From the NCBI GenBank assembly GCA_023053575.1, contig JAKZAP010000031.1, positions 1 to 64,000 of the forward strand: DNA of 64,000 nucleotides, read 5' to 3'. The DNA is from Branchinecta lynchi (lineage: Eukaryota; Arthropoda; Branchiopoda; Anostraca; Branchinectidae). Below the pieces are notes generated by a model. The model ran no database searches, was not told the DNA's origin, and saw only the letters and a list, made by a program, of their open reading frames with translations. Below, piece after piece: positions 21,303 through 36,300 of the stretch; positions within the stretch are counted from its first letter, which is position 1, and each line of letters opens with the position of its first letter. The translations under genes and the position numbers were made by a program.

Positions 21303-24300
21303 CTAAAAAATTAAAGACAGTTCAGTCAACCGATCTTGACGGATAGAACCACTAGACGACAGGAATAAAACTTGGAATGCTGTCAGGGAACACTGAGTGT
21401 TGACGACAGTGCGCAATACCCACTATCGCTTTCGTGTATCGATTAAAGAATAATATGATGTAATAATGGTAGTTACGTTTTTGATCCGAATTCTTGCGAT
21501 TCTCCTCGCAATTCTTCTATTTCGCGTTTTTGGACTATTCGCAGATGAAGCGAATTTCTCCTTTTCTTGTGTTTTTGTCAGAATCGAGAACCGGGAAAGC
21601 CTCGCGATTCTACAGAATCGAGAAGTTGCTCCGATGGTGGATTCTCGATTCTCCCCTCTCCGCTCTCCTCCCTGATTGGTCAACAGAGTGCGGCACTATT
21701 TGCTACTGGGATTAATCTTGTCTTTAAAAAGACGATCGTATCTCTAATTCGGATTAATCTTATCTCAGTAGAGATAAGATCTCAGTAGAGATAAGATTAG
21801 TATCAAATACTGCAGTTAACTTTAATCCTTACTCGGAGAAACTTTTTACAGTGCACCTGTATTAAGAGATATGCTTTACGCGCATCTCTTTTTATTCTTA
21901 CCTTGTCAGGGTGGACAGCTAAGCAGGCTTTCCGATACATTTTCTTTACGTCATTTTGAGACACGAGCTGGTGCATTCCAATTTCTTGCCATTTGCAACC
22001 GTCCCATACGACCGTATGCAGGGAACATAGGAGTGCCCTAATGTTCCGCTGTTTTCCTGTCGTCCATTCAATGATCTAGGAAATCAACCAATTAAACTGC
22101 GTTCCCACAACATACGATTTCTACGTCACCCGTGCAGGTTTCCCCAGTGGTTAATCCGTCTGATTTCGAGCTCTGACGGGCCTGCGTCCTAATCTTCACC
22201 GATGTGCATGGCCTGTCTAACAAACCAGTGGCGTGGCTCCGTCAGACGAGCTGCAGAAGACCCAGCGTAAAACGTGTAGGCCAAGTACATAGACCAAGGA
22301 ACAAACATGGACGTTTGGCGTAACACCACCTGTCATGCACCGCACTTCGGATCGGCACAAAGCTTACGCCGGCCTTACGTGGCTCGGATCCGCACATCTA
22401 GAACAAATAAGAGCTATGAGCTCATATGGCACTTGTTACGAGTAGGAGGTACGCGAAGCGAGAAAGTGAATCCGAGCATTTTTCCGGGAATTCCGACACT
22501 CCTCCCCACCGCGCTCGGATCCGGTCGTTTTACACTCGTTTACCCGCTATGCGAGCCACAGCATTTCCGGGACTCCCCCCTAGAGTGGCCGGATACGACT
22601 CGGACGCATACTAACATCTCTTCTTGCCTCCCATCAAATTTGACTCGAACCGGAGCATATCTGCAAATTTCTGGTTCCCATTTTATCCTCATCCCACCTT
22701 GGTCGGACCCGGTTTGGACGCCAAATGACAAATCTAGGCCGCATAAACTTGGTACGCCAAATGACAAATCTAGGCCGCATAAACTAGGTACTGTCCAAGT
22801 TGCATTCCATTCTGCCCATCCGTTTGGTTTTCGTGCATGTCACAAAGTTTCTAGACCCCCCAACCACAAGCTTTGCATATCTAGGTCATCAGTTCTTATC
22901 ACCCATAAAGTTTCACTCGAGTCGGACCAGTTTTTTGCAACCAACGGAAGTCAGGAATTTCCTGATTCCCCCTCCCTCGACTCCCCGAAAAAGTAAGTGT
23001 ATTTGGTTGGGTCACTAATATGCCTGCCTAGTTTTATCGTCCTTCGCACATCTAGAAGTATCCTATCTCGCGATTACCGGAATTCCGGGAAATCCACTCT
23101 AACTCCCCCCCTAAGAGCCCCGACATGATCTGGTTCCGTCAAGAACGTATCTAATGCTTATGCTTTTTCTTCCCACCAAATTCAATCCTGGTCCCTCGAT
23201 ACTAAGCGTTTCACAAAAATTCCGGTGCCCCTCCCTCCCCCCCCGTATCGGATCCGGTCCGGACTTGACATGGAACATCTGAGACAATAGCTCTTTCTGC
23301 TTGCCAAGTTTCATTCAAAACCGATCGCCCGTTCAAAATTTATAAATGCCACTAGATTCCGGGTTCCCCATCCCTCCACCCCAGCCCCACGATGTTCGGA
23401 TCGTGCAAACGACTATTCTCACGTCGGTCTATTCGGATCCCTCATATTCCTGCCGAGTTTCGTCAGCTTATTACATCATGAAGTACCGAACTCGCTGGAT
23501 GACCAGAATCCCCCCCCCAACTCCCACCACAGTGCCCAAATCCGGTCCGGTAATGTCAATGATGTGTCTAGGACTTGTGCTTGTTCTTCCACCAAGTCTC
23601 ATCCCGATCCCTCGACTCGAAGCGGTTCCCAAGATTTCTGGCTTCCCCCTCCAACTCCCCCCAAAGTCACCGGAGCCAGTTCGGATTTGAAGTAGGTCAT
23701 CTGAGACACGAGGTCTTTCCAAATATCAAGTTTCATTAAGATCCAATCACCCGTTCAAAAGTTCTAAATACCTCAAGATTCCGGATTCCCCCTCCCTCCA
23801 CTCCCCCCACGATGCTCGGACCGGGGAAGTGAATATTTCCAACTTAACCATTTGGGGTCCCTGATATACCTGCCAAGTTTCATCGTCCTGGCTTATCTGG
23901 AAGTGCCAAACTAGCAAAACCCCGACAGACCGACGGACGGACAGAAATTGCGATCACTATATGGCACAATTCTTTCCCCAAAGCTTGAAGCAAATACGAC
24001 GTATCTGACGCGACCTAACGGTATCAGGGATTTCTTGTAGACGACCCTATCCGCTTGAAAGACTTCACGATCCAACCATGGATGTAAAGCATTCCTGAAA
24101 CAGATGGTTTTCTTTTTTTCACCGCTAGATTCGCTGCAATAGATCGTGTTGGTGACTTCCCATGAAACGTGACCTGACTTACTAAATTAATTACAAAAGG
24201 AATAAAAAGCGTCAAATCCGCATTCGTCGCGAAAACCACATCACGCTTCGTGGATTCAGCTGCAATGCAATATTAAACGAGAAAACTTGAAAACGCTGTC

Positions 24301-27300
24301 GTCGGCCACTATCTCGATGTCACCTGCACACCATCGTTCGCCCAAACAAGATCAGGAAAAACGAAGAAAACAAGTCGGCTAAAACTGTGAACTTGGGTGA
24401 GCAATAACACATTTGTGGATAAAATGCTGGTACCTTTAACTTCTCAGGATCCATATCCTTCGCCATATCTTCCTTCCGCAGAGCGTTGATGGTCCTTGGT
24501 CCATCCTGTCTTTTCGGGTTGAAATTCTGCGCACCCAACAAATCTCCGAACATTTCATCCGTCGTCTTCGGCTTTGGCCCAAACGGCTTGTTATTATCGA
24601 CCTTCCCGAACACTGGCCCATTTCCAGGCTGTGGCCTAGCCTGCACCACGTTGGTCCCGCCCATGCTACTAGCTGAAGGCGATGGTCGCATTTGAGTATT
24701 AAGAGTTGGATTTGACCCGCCCTGTCCACTGGACAATCCGCCGCTGAGTCCATTAAAGCCATTCAAGGCTGGATTGGAGCCTCCATGCATCATAGGGGAG
24801 CCCATAGCACCGAGGTTTGGAGAGGTGAAGGGCTGGTGGACCGGTGATGTCTGGTTGGAGCCAGGGTTGGAACCACCCATCCGATTCATGGGAACAGGAT
24901 TGAAAAAACCTCCTGACATCCCCAGATTTGTAAGACTAGCAAGTGGATCGACGGGCTTGCTTGGGAAATTGGGAGTGCTGTTTATTCGGTGCATGCTGCT
25001 GCTCTGGTTCATCCCACCTAAAAATCCATTCTGCGGTTGGTTGATCACCGAGCTCCAATTTCCGAGCAGATCTGAAGTTTCTTCCTTCTTAAAGTTCACG
25101 TCAAAGTTCGCAAAACCGCCGGTAGATGACTGAGATTCACTTGATTCTGCAAAAGGATCGAACAGATCATGCTTCGCTGAAGCTTTTTGAGTGGTCTGAC
25201 CTGCTCCAAGAAGGTCAAAACTATCCTGACTCCCAAGGTCCAGTAACTTTAGGTTCCCAGAAACTTCAGGAACTGACGGGGGTGCACTGGAAGATGCACT
25301 GAAGTTCAGCAGATCAACTACAGGTGGAGGTGCAGCGGGTTCCGGACGAGTTGGCATGGGCGGTCGCGCCGGAGTCGGGCTTGGAGGAGGCGGGCGAGAG
25401 GGCCTAGTCTCGGACACGCCCTTTGAGCCTGGAAGGAAGTAGAATGTTACCACATCGTGATCAAGCTCATCAATATTTTTTTTTCGTCAGCACCTAATGA
25501 AAAAACAACAACAACACTAACATATTACAACTAAAATACAAAAAATATATACTATTCTTTCAGGTTCACAATCGAGTCACAAAGCTTGACGAACGAAAGG
25601 GACGAAACTCTTTGTAAAACTGTTTACATAAAAGCGGGGTTGAAATGGGGATTGGCTGCGCAACGGCTCTTTGAGGCCTCGCCGAGTTGGTTCGTACTCC
25701 TGGAGTGTATTTGTCTTAGGTTGAGGTTATTTAGAATGTTCCTTCCAAACGTCATACAAACTGCTGGCGACGTGAGGCAAGAGTAATCCTATCAGACGTA
25801 CCCTCACAATGAAGCAGTGGCTCTTTCTGCGGATGATTCGGTAACAATTAGTGTGGCTAGAAAAATCGATTTTTTTTTTTTTTTAATCTGTCAGAATATG
25901 AAGTGTCATTTACTTATGCCAATGGCATGGTTGTCGCTTTTACGCAATTCGAGTCTTACAGTTGTCAATAGAATTGTACTTTACCTTACCTCTATAGTAT
26001 AGTATAGAATTGTACTTTACCTTACCTCTATAGTATAGTAGCTAGTAAGCTAAAGATTAATGCACAAATATATTCTCTTGATCGCCAAATTTCTACCCTC
26101 GGATTGCTAATTACTTGCGAAAGTGAACGAATAGAAAGGGTTCCGCGAGTAAAATACCTTGGAATTATAATTGATGAAGTAAGGTCCACGCGGATTGGGT
26201 AGTTAAAAGTTCTTTCAAGAAATACTAATGCGAAAACTAAAGTATAGATAATATTAGATAATAGACAATATTAACCAAGGGCTCGGTCTTAGGCAAATGG
26301 TCAAGATACCAACCACTAAAGGTGGTACATCGCTGGATGTAATTTGTACGAATATGCACGAATTTTATTGTGACCCTGTAACTGGTGCTCCTGTTGGTGG
26401 TAGTTACCATTTAACCCTAGAACTGAATCCCCGTAACAAGGCAAGAATACAGTACACTACAACAGAAACCACAACCAGACCGATCTCCGACGAAGGTCTT
26501 TTAGATTTGGCGACTGGCTGTACGAAGAAAAGTGGGAGGACGTACTGGCAGCAGGTAGCACAGATGACAAAGCGAAAATTTTGCAGGAAAAACTCCTTAA
26601 AAACTACCGATATGTTTCCCAAAAAAGACATCGAAACGGTACTCAACTGACCGACCGTACATCACAAAAGGAGTCAAGGAACTGATTCGCGAAAAACGAC
26701 GTTTGTTTCGTAAGGGTAAGCCGGAACAAGGTAACAAACTAAAGAACAGGGTCCGAAAAAATGACCAGAGAGGCAGCGAAGGACTACTATAAGAATAAAG
26801 TTAGCAAGCTGTTTGAATCTAAGCCTAGCCAGTGGTACACTAACATTAAACAAATGGTTGGAAAAAATAAGAAGGGTGTTGATTTCAACCTCGATGAAAG
26901 TGAGCTCAGTACTGCAAATAATTTAAACACACACCTTGCTAAAACAGTACAAACCCTCCCACCTCTTAGTTTAGAAGAAATCCGAGATGCCCCGCCCGAG
27001 TTTATGGAATTCCCCCATATTAACCAGAAGGAAGTTGTTAAAAAACTGGGTAAACTTAAAACAACTAGTATAACACCTATTGATATCCCAGTTGTACTCA
27101 TTAAAGCATTTCCCGATAATATAAGTGGCCCTCTTTCACATGTATTTAACGAAATAACAAAATCGGGGAAGTTCCCGTCCATTTGGAAGAATGGATATAT
27201 TACCCCAATTCCCAAAAAGATTCCCCAAATGATTTCAGCGGTGTCCGCCCAATAACAATGACACCAGTATTTAGTAAAGTATGTGAGCAGTTCCTTTCAT

Positions 27301-30300
27301 CGTGGTTGAAAGAAACGATTTTAAAATTAGTAGAGACGAAACAGTTCGGAAACTTACCGAAAACTTTGACTTCGAATTATTTGGTGAGTTTAATTGATAA
27401 AATTCTAAGGGGATTAGAGGTCCCTCGCCATTGGGTAAATCTTATTGCTATTGATCTTAAAAGGCTTTCGATTTAATCAGGCATGCTAAACTTTTGGATA
27501 AGCTCTTGACAAAATTTAATGTGGAGCCATTTCTAGTAAGAATCGTTGCTAGCTTCCTCTCAGATAGGACGCAACGTACCAAATATAAATCAACTTATTC
27601 TGAGAGTCTTCCAGTTTTTTGCGGAGTACCGCAAGGTACTATTTTAGGTCCTTTGCTGTTTCTCGTCATGGTGAATGAGCTAGCAAGTTCATTTCCTGAC
27701 CGATGGAAGTATGTTGATGATCTCTCGCTGTTGGAGGTTTGTCAGAGAAACATTAAAAGTTCTGCACAAGTATTTATTGACAACATTTGTCATGAAGCTG
27801 CTGCTGAAGAAATGGTGGTTAACATGGACAAGTCAGTTGTACTGGAGCACTCCAGAGTTTTTCCCGGTTGTTTCCGAAGGTCAGCATGTTACTGAAATTA
27901 AACTCCTGGGGATCTACATTACAAGTGATATGAAATGGGATAAAACAGGTCGGTGTAATGCTTAACTGGAAATATCAGGAAAACAAACTAACGCTTTTTC
28001 ATCGGGTTTTCAAGATTATTTAAGTGAACAAGTGATGGATAACTAGATTGTCGTGTCCTAGCCCTTTCGGTTAAACTTTAAGAGAGGTAACATGTGCCTT
28101 CGATCGCTTAAGCTTCTGTCGCGGTATGGGGTCTCCACAGATAAACTAATACTATTCTTCATTTGTTTCATACGCCCTGAATATTGTTGTCCCGTCTGGC
28201 ATTTCGGGATCACCGGTGATCAGTCAGACGCGCTGGAAAGAATTCAATATCGTACTCTTCTTGTCTGCTCGAAATCCCCTTAAGTCCCGTACATTCAGCT
28301 TTTAAAGGAGTTTAATTTAGATACACTTGCAAATCGTCGTCTCAAGTTATCGACAGTTTTTGGTACTAAAATCCTTGAGAATCCCGTCCTCCGTGACATC
28401 CTCCCTCCGGATTTCAGCGCTGAGAGGGTGAGGCCAGCAAGAGCGTCGCTTTTCCAGTGCAGAAACTACAGCCGAAGACGCCCAGCCACACTCGTTACGT
28501 GAACAGCTTTGTGCCTAGTTTTGTAAAACTGTATAATAACAAGAATGAATTGTAAATGACGTTAGTGTTGTTGTTTGTTGGCTTTCGTAATTATATAGTA
28601 TTCGTATAAAGTTTAATTGCACGACTATGTATTTTTATGCTATTTTATACTATTGTTAACCATATAACTATCGCAAGTGGACATATTTACTGACCGAGCT
28701 GTTGTCAGCTGAATATTAATATCTGTTCTTATTTTGTTGTATTATATTGATGTGACAAGAAACCTACTAGTCGGCTTGTCCGTGTTATGGCTTTCTTAAA
28801 TATAACTGAACTGAATTGAATTGAGTATATTTTTCCTACCCCATTCTAAGACTTCTTTATTCTTCACTAATTCACCCTTACATCCTTTATTGCAGCAGGG
28901 TTTGGTTAGGAACCTTTCTATCAGTTGTTCGACCAATACGTGTCGAACGCGGTAAGCGTTACCTCGTATCACGCAGTAAGATTATTAATAATAATACAAA
29001 GCAAGAGAAAAGGCTTTCGCCTCTAAATAAAAGAAATTTTTAGTAGTTAAACTGATCAGAGTTAAAAATCCCATCAACAATGCACTTGAAACTATTGATC
29101 GATTCAGCATTAATCGCGTCTTCGGTAAGGTTGTTCCAAGGGTCAACAATTCTGTTGCCAAAACCCCACTAAAAACGTCCTTGTGGAATCTTGATTTTGC
29201 AAGCTTGTACGCGTGCCCCCGATGATGACGGTTAATGCTGAATCTTACTAAATCAGTCACTTCAAAATTGTCATAACTTCCACTGATTAATTTGATGTTT
29301 CAATCATGTCTCCTCTAAAAAATCTGTATGCAATGGAGGGAAAGCACAACTTGGCTAATCTCACTTGGTAGTAAAGATCGCGCAGATCTGGTACGAACTT
29401 CGTAGCTCTCCGTTGATTTTTTTCATAAGCCCCAATGTCACAATTGTAATATGGTCTCACTGTGGTGTGGCCATATTCAACGATCGGGCGAACCATTGAC
29501 TTGAAAAAAAGTGAGAACAAACCATCCTGCTTAAATGTAAAGTTTCTTGGAATTACACTAAGGATTCTATTACACTTTTTCATGGTAAGGCTGTAATGTT
29601 GAGAGAAACGTAGATCCCCATCAATCAGACCCCTAGATCCCGTTGGGTCATGCATTCGGTTATCGTATGGCTGTTGAAAGGACAGAAAGTTTTAAAGTGA
29701 GAGGGTCCCAGGCGAAGATGGTGACTTTTTTCGAAGTTGACTTCCATCAGCCACACTTTATTTTTATTGAGTAGTCTCTGTTACCTTACCGTGATTCTGT
29801 TCGCGCTTCATATTCTAACCTCCAAATCCTACCTGCTGCGGGGCTTAAAGAGTTTATACTCTACTGTTTGTTTGCCGTTTGATGAAGAAGCAAGCGCTTG
29901 CTTGTTTTGCAGAGATGGTGAACTAGGTTCTTCAACCCATCACCACATTCACCACCTTACTAGATTTTCTATTAATAATCTCACCCCTCTTATTGTTACT
30001 TCCCGCTCTAAGTATTCCGCTCATTATCGACGAATTCAAGCCTGGAACGCATTGGCTCCAGATCTAAAGATAAAGAATGAGATCGCTGACTTAAAATAAT
30101 TGAAACAATTTGGGTTGAATAATTATGAATTTTAGTTTGTTAGTTTACCCGATTATTTTCTTTTTTTTTGGTTTTCGGTTCGTGTTCTCTGTACCTTTTG
30201 GTAGGTCTATGACGCGACATGCATATTATATGGGTATAATGTTTGTAGTTCGTTTTCGGCTACCCCCTAGGACAACCCAGTGCGTTCTGGGGTGGCCCTT

Positions 30301-33300
30301 ATGGAGTATGTGTGATTATCCGTTCAACAAACTCTCTCTCTCTATCGGACCGATTCGAAAGCTCCATCATCAGCCCATAGTGCCAAACAGGATAACAATA
30401 TCCAAGGGGGGACGGATAAATGAAATGTACAGTAAAAGGAGCTGGTGAGAGGGAACAAAATTGCCAGCAAGGAGTTTCAGGGATCTTAGAGTCAAGTTTA
30501 CTTTCCTCAGAAGGGTCAGGTGTTTCTTTTTACCCATTTTAGGTCCGAGGTTAAATACACTCCGAGAAGTTTTAAATCTGTGACCTGCGAATCCTGAGAA
30601 AGCGGGGGCTCGAAGTGTGCCGTTGACTTGACAGTCCATCTTGGAATTACAACCGACTTGCTTAAATTCACGGTCATCTGATCGCCTCCTGCTTCTTCAC
30701 AAATATCAGAAATTATCGTAGCAGCGCGTTGGCGATGTTCTTGTAGCAGCGCTCTACGACAGAACGGTCGTCGACGAATTTCCAATGCTCGTCCTGATTA
30801 AAGGTATCGTATACACTACGTATCCACATATGTATGTATCCTACATATGTATGTATCTATCTTTATATTTATATAGCACTCCAATGCACATTCCAATTCG
30901 GTTAGAAAGAGCGAACGCTGAAGAGCTATGTAAAATGGGGGTTATGCAAGTTGTTCACTCTGCTATCTTTACGTTTTTTACTAAACCATGGGTCCCTGCT
31001 ATAACTGCTTACCGAAATTTTCCAGAATGTCTCTCATTTCTTGTGGTGTGGAAAACAAAACTTTGCTATCAGCTGATTGGTGGGGTCGACCGTCCCAAGG
31101 GTTCGCTTGCGCTGGGCGTTCCTCGTCGGAGACGAAAACGTTAACTGAAATGGCAAAGCGCTGCGGATACTGCGATGGGTCGGCAGTTTCATCGAGGTCG
31201 ACTCTGCAAAAAATAATCGCTTATCTTTTGCATTTGTGCTTAACAGAACAGGCAACGGGATTATGAATGGCGACAAATAAAAAAAGACCTAAGGTTTCGA
31301 TGGGATCCTAAAAATCTAATGTTTGACACAGACAATTGGGTCTTGTCTTCGCCAGATCCAGTCTTCGCCACGCTAATCGTCTGAGAAAACCAAGTTCAGA
31401 TAGGCCATATCTATTTTGACGAGACTGGCCGAAACTTCCTGATTTACTTCTGCCAAATTTTCAAATTCGGCCGAATTCCAAGCGAACTATTTGTCCAGCA
31501 AAAAAGAAAATTCAGAGGCGAATTCAGCGTATCTCCTTATCCCTTTAAAGAACATCTAATCAACTTCAAATAAAACTTTAACTTGTAAGAAAAATTCCGG
31601 TTTCAACCAGATTCCGGACAAGTTATATGTCCGGGTAAAAAATTATTGTCATATACAGACTCGGCGTCTTTTCTTAGCCCTAACTTTGTCATCTAATGAA
31701 CTACAAATAAAACTTTCGCTTTTAACAAATTTTCCGGTTTGGCCGGATTCCGGGCAAACTAGTTGTCGAGCGAGAAAATGGTTTTGATCATCGTCTTCAG
31801 CATGTCTTCTTACCCCATAATCAAACATCTAATCAACTTCAAATAAACTTTTAATTTTAACCAACTTTCCGGTTTTGCCGGATTCCGGACGAACTACTTG
31901 TCCGGCGAGAAAATGGTCTTCATCCTCGTGTTCACCATGTCTTTTTACTCCATAATCGACTATCATATTAGCTGCTTAAAAATGTTTGTTTGCACCTTAA
32001 TTTGAACCCCCACCCCTAAACATAGGGCTACAGAGCCCATCTACGAACTTGACCTTACCCTTGACCCAAAGAATCCACACACCGTTTCATCAAAATATCT
32101 CGTTCCCTTCGAGAGTTATCGTGCTGACAGACAGTCGGACAGACGGATAAATTTTCCGATGTCATAGGTGTCCCTCCACTTACATTTTGGGATCCCAAAA
32201 ACGAGAATAAAACCAGCTTCAGCACAAGAGGGCATCCACTTATGCTTGGTATATCCCGTTTCGACAAAGGAAATATATAAGCGAAGTTTTAGAAACTGAT
32301 TTGCTGTACTTCAAAACAGCCTTACAGAAGATGCAGTAAATGCTAAGTTGATCGACAGCTACAAGTGTAGGCCTATAGCAGATAAGACCTGCAGCTCCGC
32401 TCAGATACGATTATTCCAAATGTGGTGGGAAAAACCTTGGGGGCGGGGGGGGGGGGGATTATTCTAAATATAGAGGGAAAAACCTGAAGTAGTTTGATCA
32501 CCTGCCAGTATATAGATGCATGTCTAAAATTTTCTTTTGTTCTTTAAATTTTTATTAACCCATATTGCTGTCTGAGTTTCTTGTTTTATTGTTGTTGCTG
32601 TATTTATCCACTTTACGTTTGACGTCATTTTATCTTGATACATTTGTTGACAAAAAACCGAAAAATCGGCTAGTGCATGAATGGTTTGAAAATAAATTGA
32701 ATCGTGTACTGTCATTATCACTGATAACATTATTTACACTGCATATCTGCAAAACTCGACGGTGATCCGAACTTCTGTGCTCAGTTACTGCAATTATGTT
32801 CCGTAAATACCGAACAGGCGCTTTACTGATAGCTTGTAGGTCATCGATACTGCATGGCACCGTATGATTCATATATGGTGCACTAAACAATGAAGTCACA
32901 GGCCAAGTCTTTTTTCTTATCGAAAAGATAATGTTCCAAAACATAATTTCCTTTCCTCCTTTTTCCTTCCTTTTTTTTGGGGGGGGGGGGGGGGCAAGGG
33001 CGCTTTGTTGATGGAAGAGCGTTCATTAGTAGATATTTCTTGTCAGTTTGTTATGTCTTCATTCTTCTTTTCTTCTCTCCTTCTTTTTCTTTCTTTTCTG
33101 ATTTCTTTGATTTGTTTCCTTAAGACTATATGAATAAAGAATAAGCCCCACCCATTGCCAGGTCTTATGTTGGGGCCATAGACAGTTAATGGTGTTTTTT
33201 ATTTGTATGAATAAACTGAAACTGAACAGACGTGACAATGCAGGTTTGGTAGAGTGATAACGCTCATTCGGGAAGGAGACTTTATAGTAAGAGCCAGGAT

Positions 33301-36300
33301 TTACGCGAAGAGATGGATGGATGCTGTACTACGCAGTAGTAGTATATGTCCTTAGTACCCGTGGCTTGACCACTACTAATTTTGCTACCAATTTATGTAG
33401 CTACAATTATCAGGTACTTACTTGGTGTACCTCAGGAGCGTCTCCTCCTCTGGAATGTATCCTGTGTGGAACTGGAGCTGACCAATCTTTATCCCTGCCG
33501 CTTTACCTTGCACCATTCCAGAAATTGTATTTCGTGCATGATAGAAAGCTATGGTGATGTCGCCGCAAACGTTCTGATTCACAGGTATAAGGATCTAAGA
33601 AATGAACCGTATAAAGGAAAGCCTCAAGCAGGAGCGCGGAAGGGGGTCCACTCCTCCATTGCTCGTTCAGGGGGACCGAAAGGCCTCTAAACTAGGGGTG
33701 TTCACTGAAAAAGTGCAGGGACAAACACTATACGAAACGACCACAGTACGTAAACTACGGAAACAATTTTATGTCATAATAACAGCGTCTTATGACATGG
33801 TTAATTCCGTTTAGACTCCTATATCGAGCGGAATCCGTTTCCACTTACAGCTAGGTTAGTTGCTTTTGGCTTCTATATTTGTGTGTTCTAACTGTATTTA
33901 TGGTCATTATATGGCTATGATATGTCTTTTCGGTCCTCCACATTTTTCTCCTTAGTTCTGAGGGAGTTTGACCTGTGTCCGTCAGCCCAAAGAGGGACAC
34001 GATTCTTTCCGCCTAACTACAAGTGCAGGAAAATACTGAATCGACTTACCCTGTTTTCGCTAACGCTGTACACTCTCATACGCTCATACTCCTGAAGCGT
34101 ACATAGTATCCGATTATCTCCTTCGTAAACCTCCACAAAAGGTCTGCAACCATCACGTGCTTTCGTAAAAGCCGGCACAGGCTGTAGAACGAGTGACACG
34201 AGAGTAACTGGCTTCGAGTGTGGCAAAAGCGGCGGGTTCCGCAGAATATCAGTGAAGTAATGCAAGTACCTATAAAAGGAGAAAGAATGGACAATTAGAT
34301 ACTAGCAAGGATACATGACCTATTCTTCATAGTTACTCACATACCCCTGATTTTAGGATACCCTATGTCAAACGATGGGCACCCAACTCAAAAAAAATAC
34401 TGATGATTATAATGAACTTCAGAAGTCAACCAATCAAAATACCTCTATAGTCGATTAGGTCAGGCTTAGGACCACCATTTGGCATAGGGATACAGCAACC
34501 CGAACAACAGGGATTTGTGGTAGAATGCTTAAAACCATGATTTTTTGGCGATACTCCTCGGACCTTTTAAGGATCACAATTTTGGCTACATGACGCACGG
34601 CTACGCTAACAAGTAGATGGAGCTCTCTGTGCACGTATAGATAACTGATTTGGTCTTAGAGTGAAAACAAACAGAACAAAATGTTCTTCCATGAACGAAG
34701 CACTTAATTTTATCTGACCAAAACAGGTGAGCTTCAGCAACATGCCAGTCAGGGATGAAAGTGACCACAAAAAATTAGGAAAGAAAAATCAATGTAGTAC
34801 AGGTCCTTATGAATAGCTCCGAGAAACCACGCCCATCTTATTATGGGCAGTTCATATAATAGTGTAATGTTTCCATTCTGAGATCTTTGAAACGCCACGG
34901 ATAAGAACGAGTTAAGAAAGCTGTTCTTCAAATTTGCTCAATTTCTTCTTCAACTTCCCAGTTGGTCCCACAACCGGTCCTTGATTCAGAAGTACTCTTG
35001 TCACAGGCCCTATACTAAGTGTTGATAATCTGGTCGCGAACCTCAATAATAACGGTGTTGTACACCCTTGTGATAGCCTAGCCGGTCTAAAATGGTTAAT
35101 TTTAGATACAGTGAACGACGTAGAATGCGCGGAGTCAGTTGAATGGCCTGATCTTGAAAGTAATAATGACTCCGTCACAACCCCTGGATGGGTATTTTTT
35201 TTTTGTATAAGATTTGTTTGATTTTGTATCTAGGTTAATCAGAAGGATTCTAGGATTCAGAACAAGCAAAATTTCGAGACAGTACGAACGTGTGAAACAG
35301 ACGGACAGGCAATCAGACTACCAGAAGAAATTAGTACGTCCTTGGCATCCCCGTCCCTTCCCTTTTGGGGTCCCGGAAACGTGAATCTGTAAAAAAAAAA
35401 AAAAATCGAAGCAGGTAATCTCTGTGTGTCATCTTACCTAACTTGAGAAACGGAGAGCCCAGGCGGAGTTCGCTTCACGGCAAAGAACTGGAGAGCGTCT
35501 TCGACATTCACAACCATTCGGCAGTAGAGGACTAGAGCTGTAACCATAACGGCAGAGTTTGCCTTGCCGTCCTAGGAGAATGAAGGTATATAAGCAGAAA
35601 GGTTATGTAAGGCAGACTGTCCGACGAAAGGGAAGGGGTGTCACAGTACCCCGCTACGAATTCCAAGAAAGGAAACATGAGCTTTTAGTACAGTAGAAAA
35701 GTTTCATTCAAGGCGAGAGGCAAAGGCCATTCAGCAGGATCCTGATGGGCGTGGGCTTAGAGTGAAAATCGTCCCCTAGGCGCTGTTGATGGGACTTGTG
35801 GTTGGGGTGGGCCTGGAGCACTATAACAGTCACAGAAACCTTCGCTGTAAGCGAAGTTAAAACAAATGAATGAACATTGAGTATGTAGGATTGGGCTCGA
35901 ACGGCCAAACGAATGACTGAAAAGATAAAATTTAGGCTACTACGCACTGAGCAAGAATGGTGCGGTAAATACAGACAAAAACAACGTATAGTGAAACAAG
36001 ATCAAAGGTCTGAATGGGATCACGAAAATTTAATATTTGGTCCAGATAATTGGGTCTTGTAGATATCCGATCTTCGACAGACTCCTTGAACATCCTTACT
36101 ATTATAATTTAGAAACGGATTAAGGCCAATGGCAAATCATCTGAGAAAAACGAAGTTCAGATATGGATTCAGCTTGTATGTTTACCCTTATACGTCATAT
36201 CTTCTTTCACCAAACTGATCAAAACTTCCTGCCGTACTTCTGACAAATTTCTGGTTTCGGCCGGATTCAGGGCGAACTACTTCTCCGGTAAAAACCTAAA

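Noticed and set aside
22307..22996. 229-codon open frame, plus strand
   Set aside because: It lies over the start of an R1 element, its peptide has no domain, and parallel R1 copies carry stops. The length is chance in GC-rich repeat DNA.
26761..27895. Active reverse transcriptase
   Set aside because: YVDD and other blocks are present, but the element lacks its 5' part and has frameshifts and an 85-base insertion.
34912..35178. 88-codon minus-strand frame in GAK intron 11 as an extra exon
   Set aside because: Exons 11 and 12 already join in phase and the peptide has no match in the C2 or PTEN-like domains.
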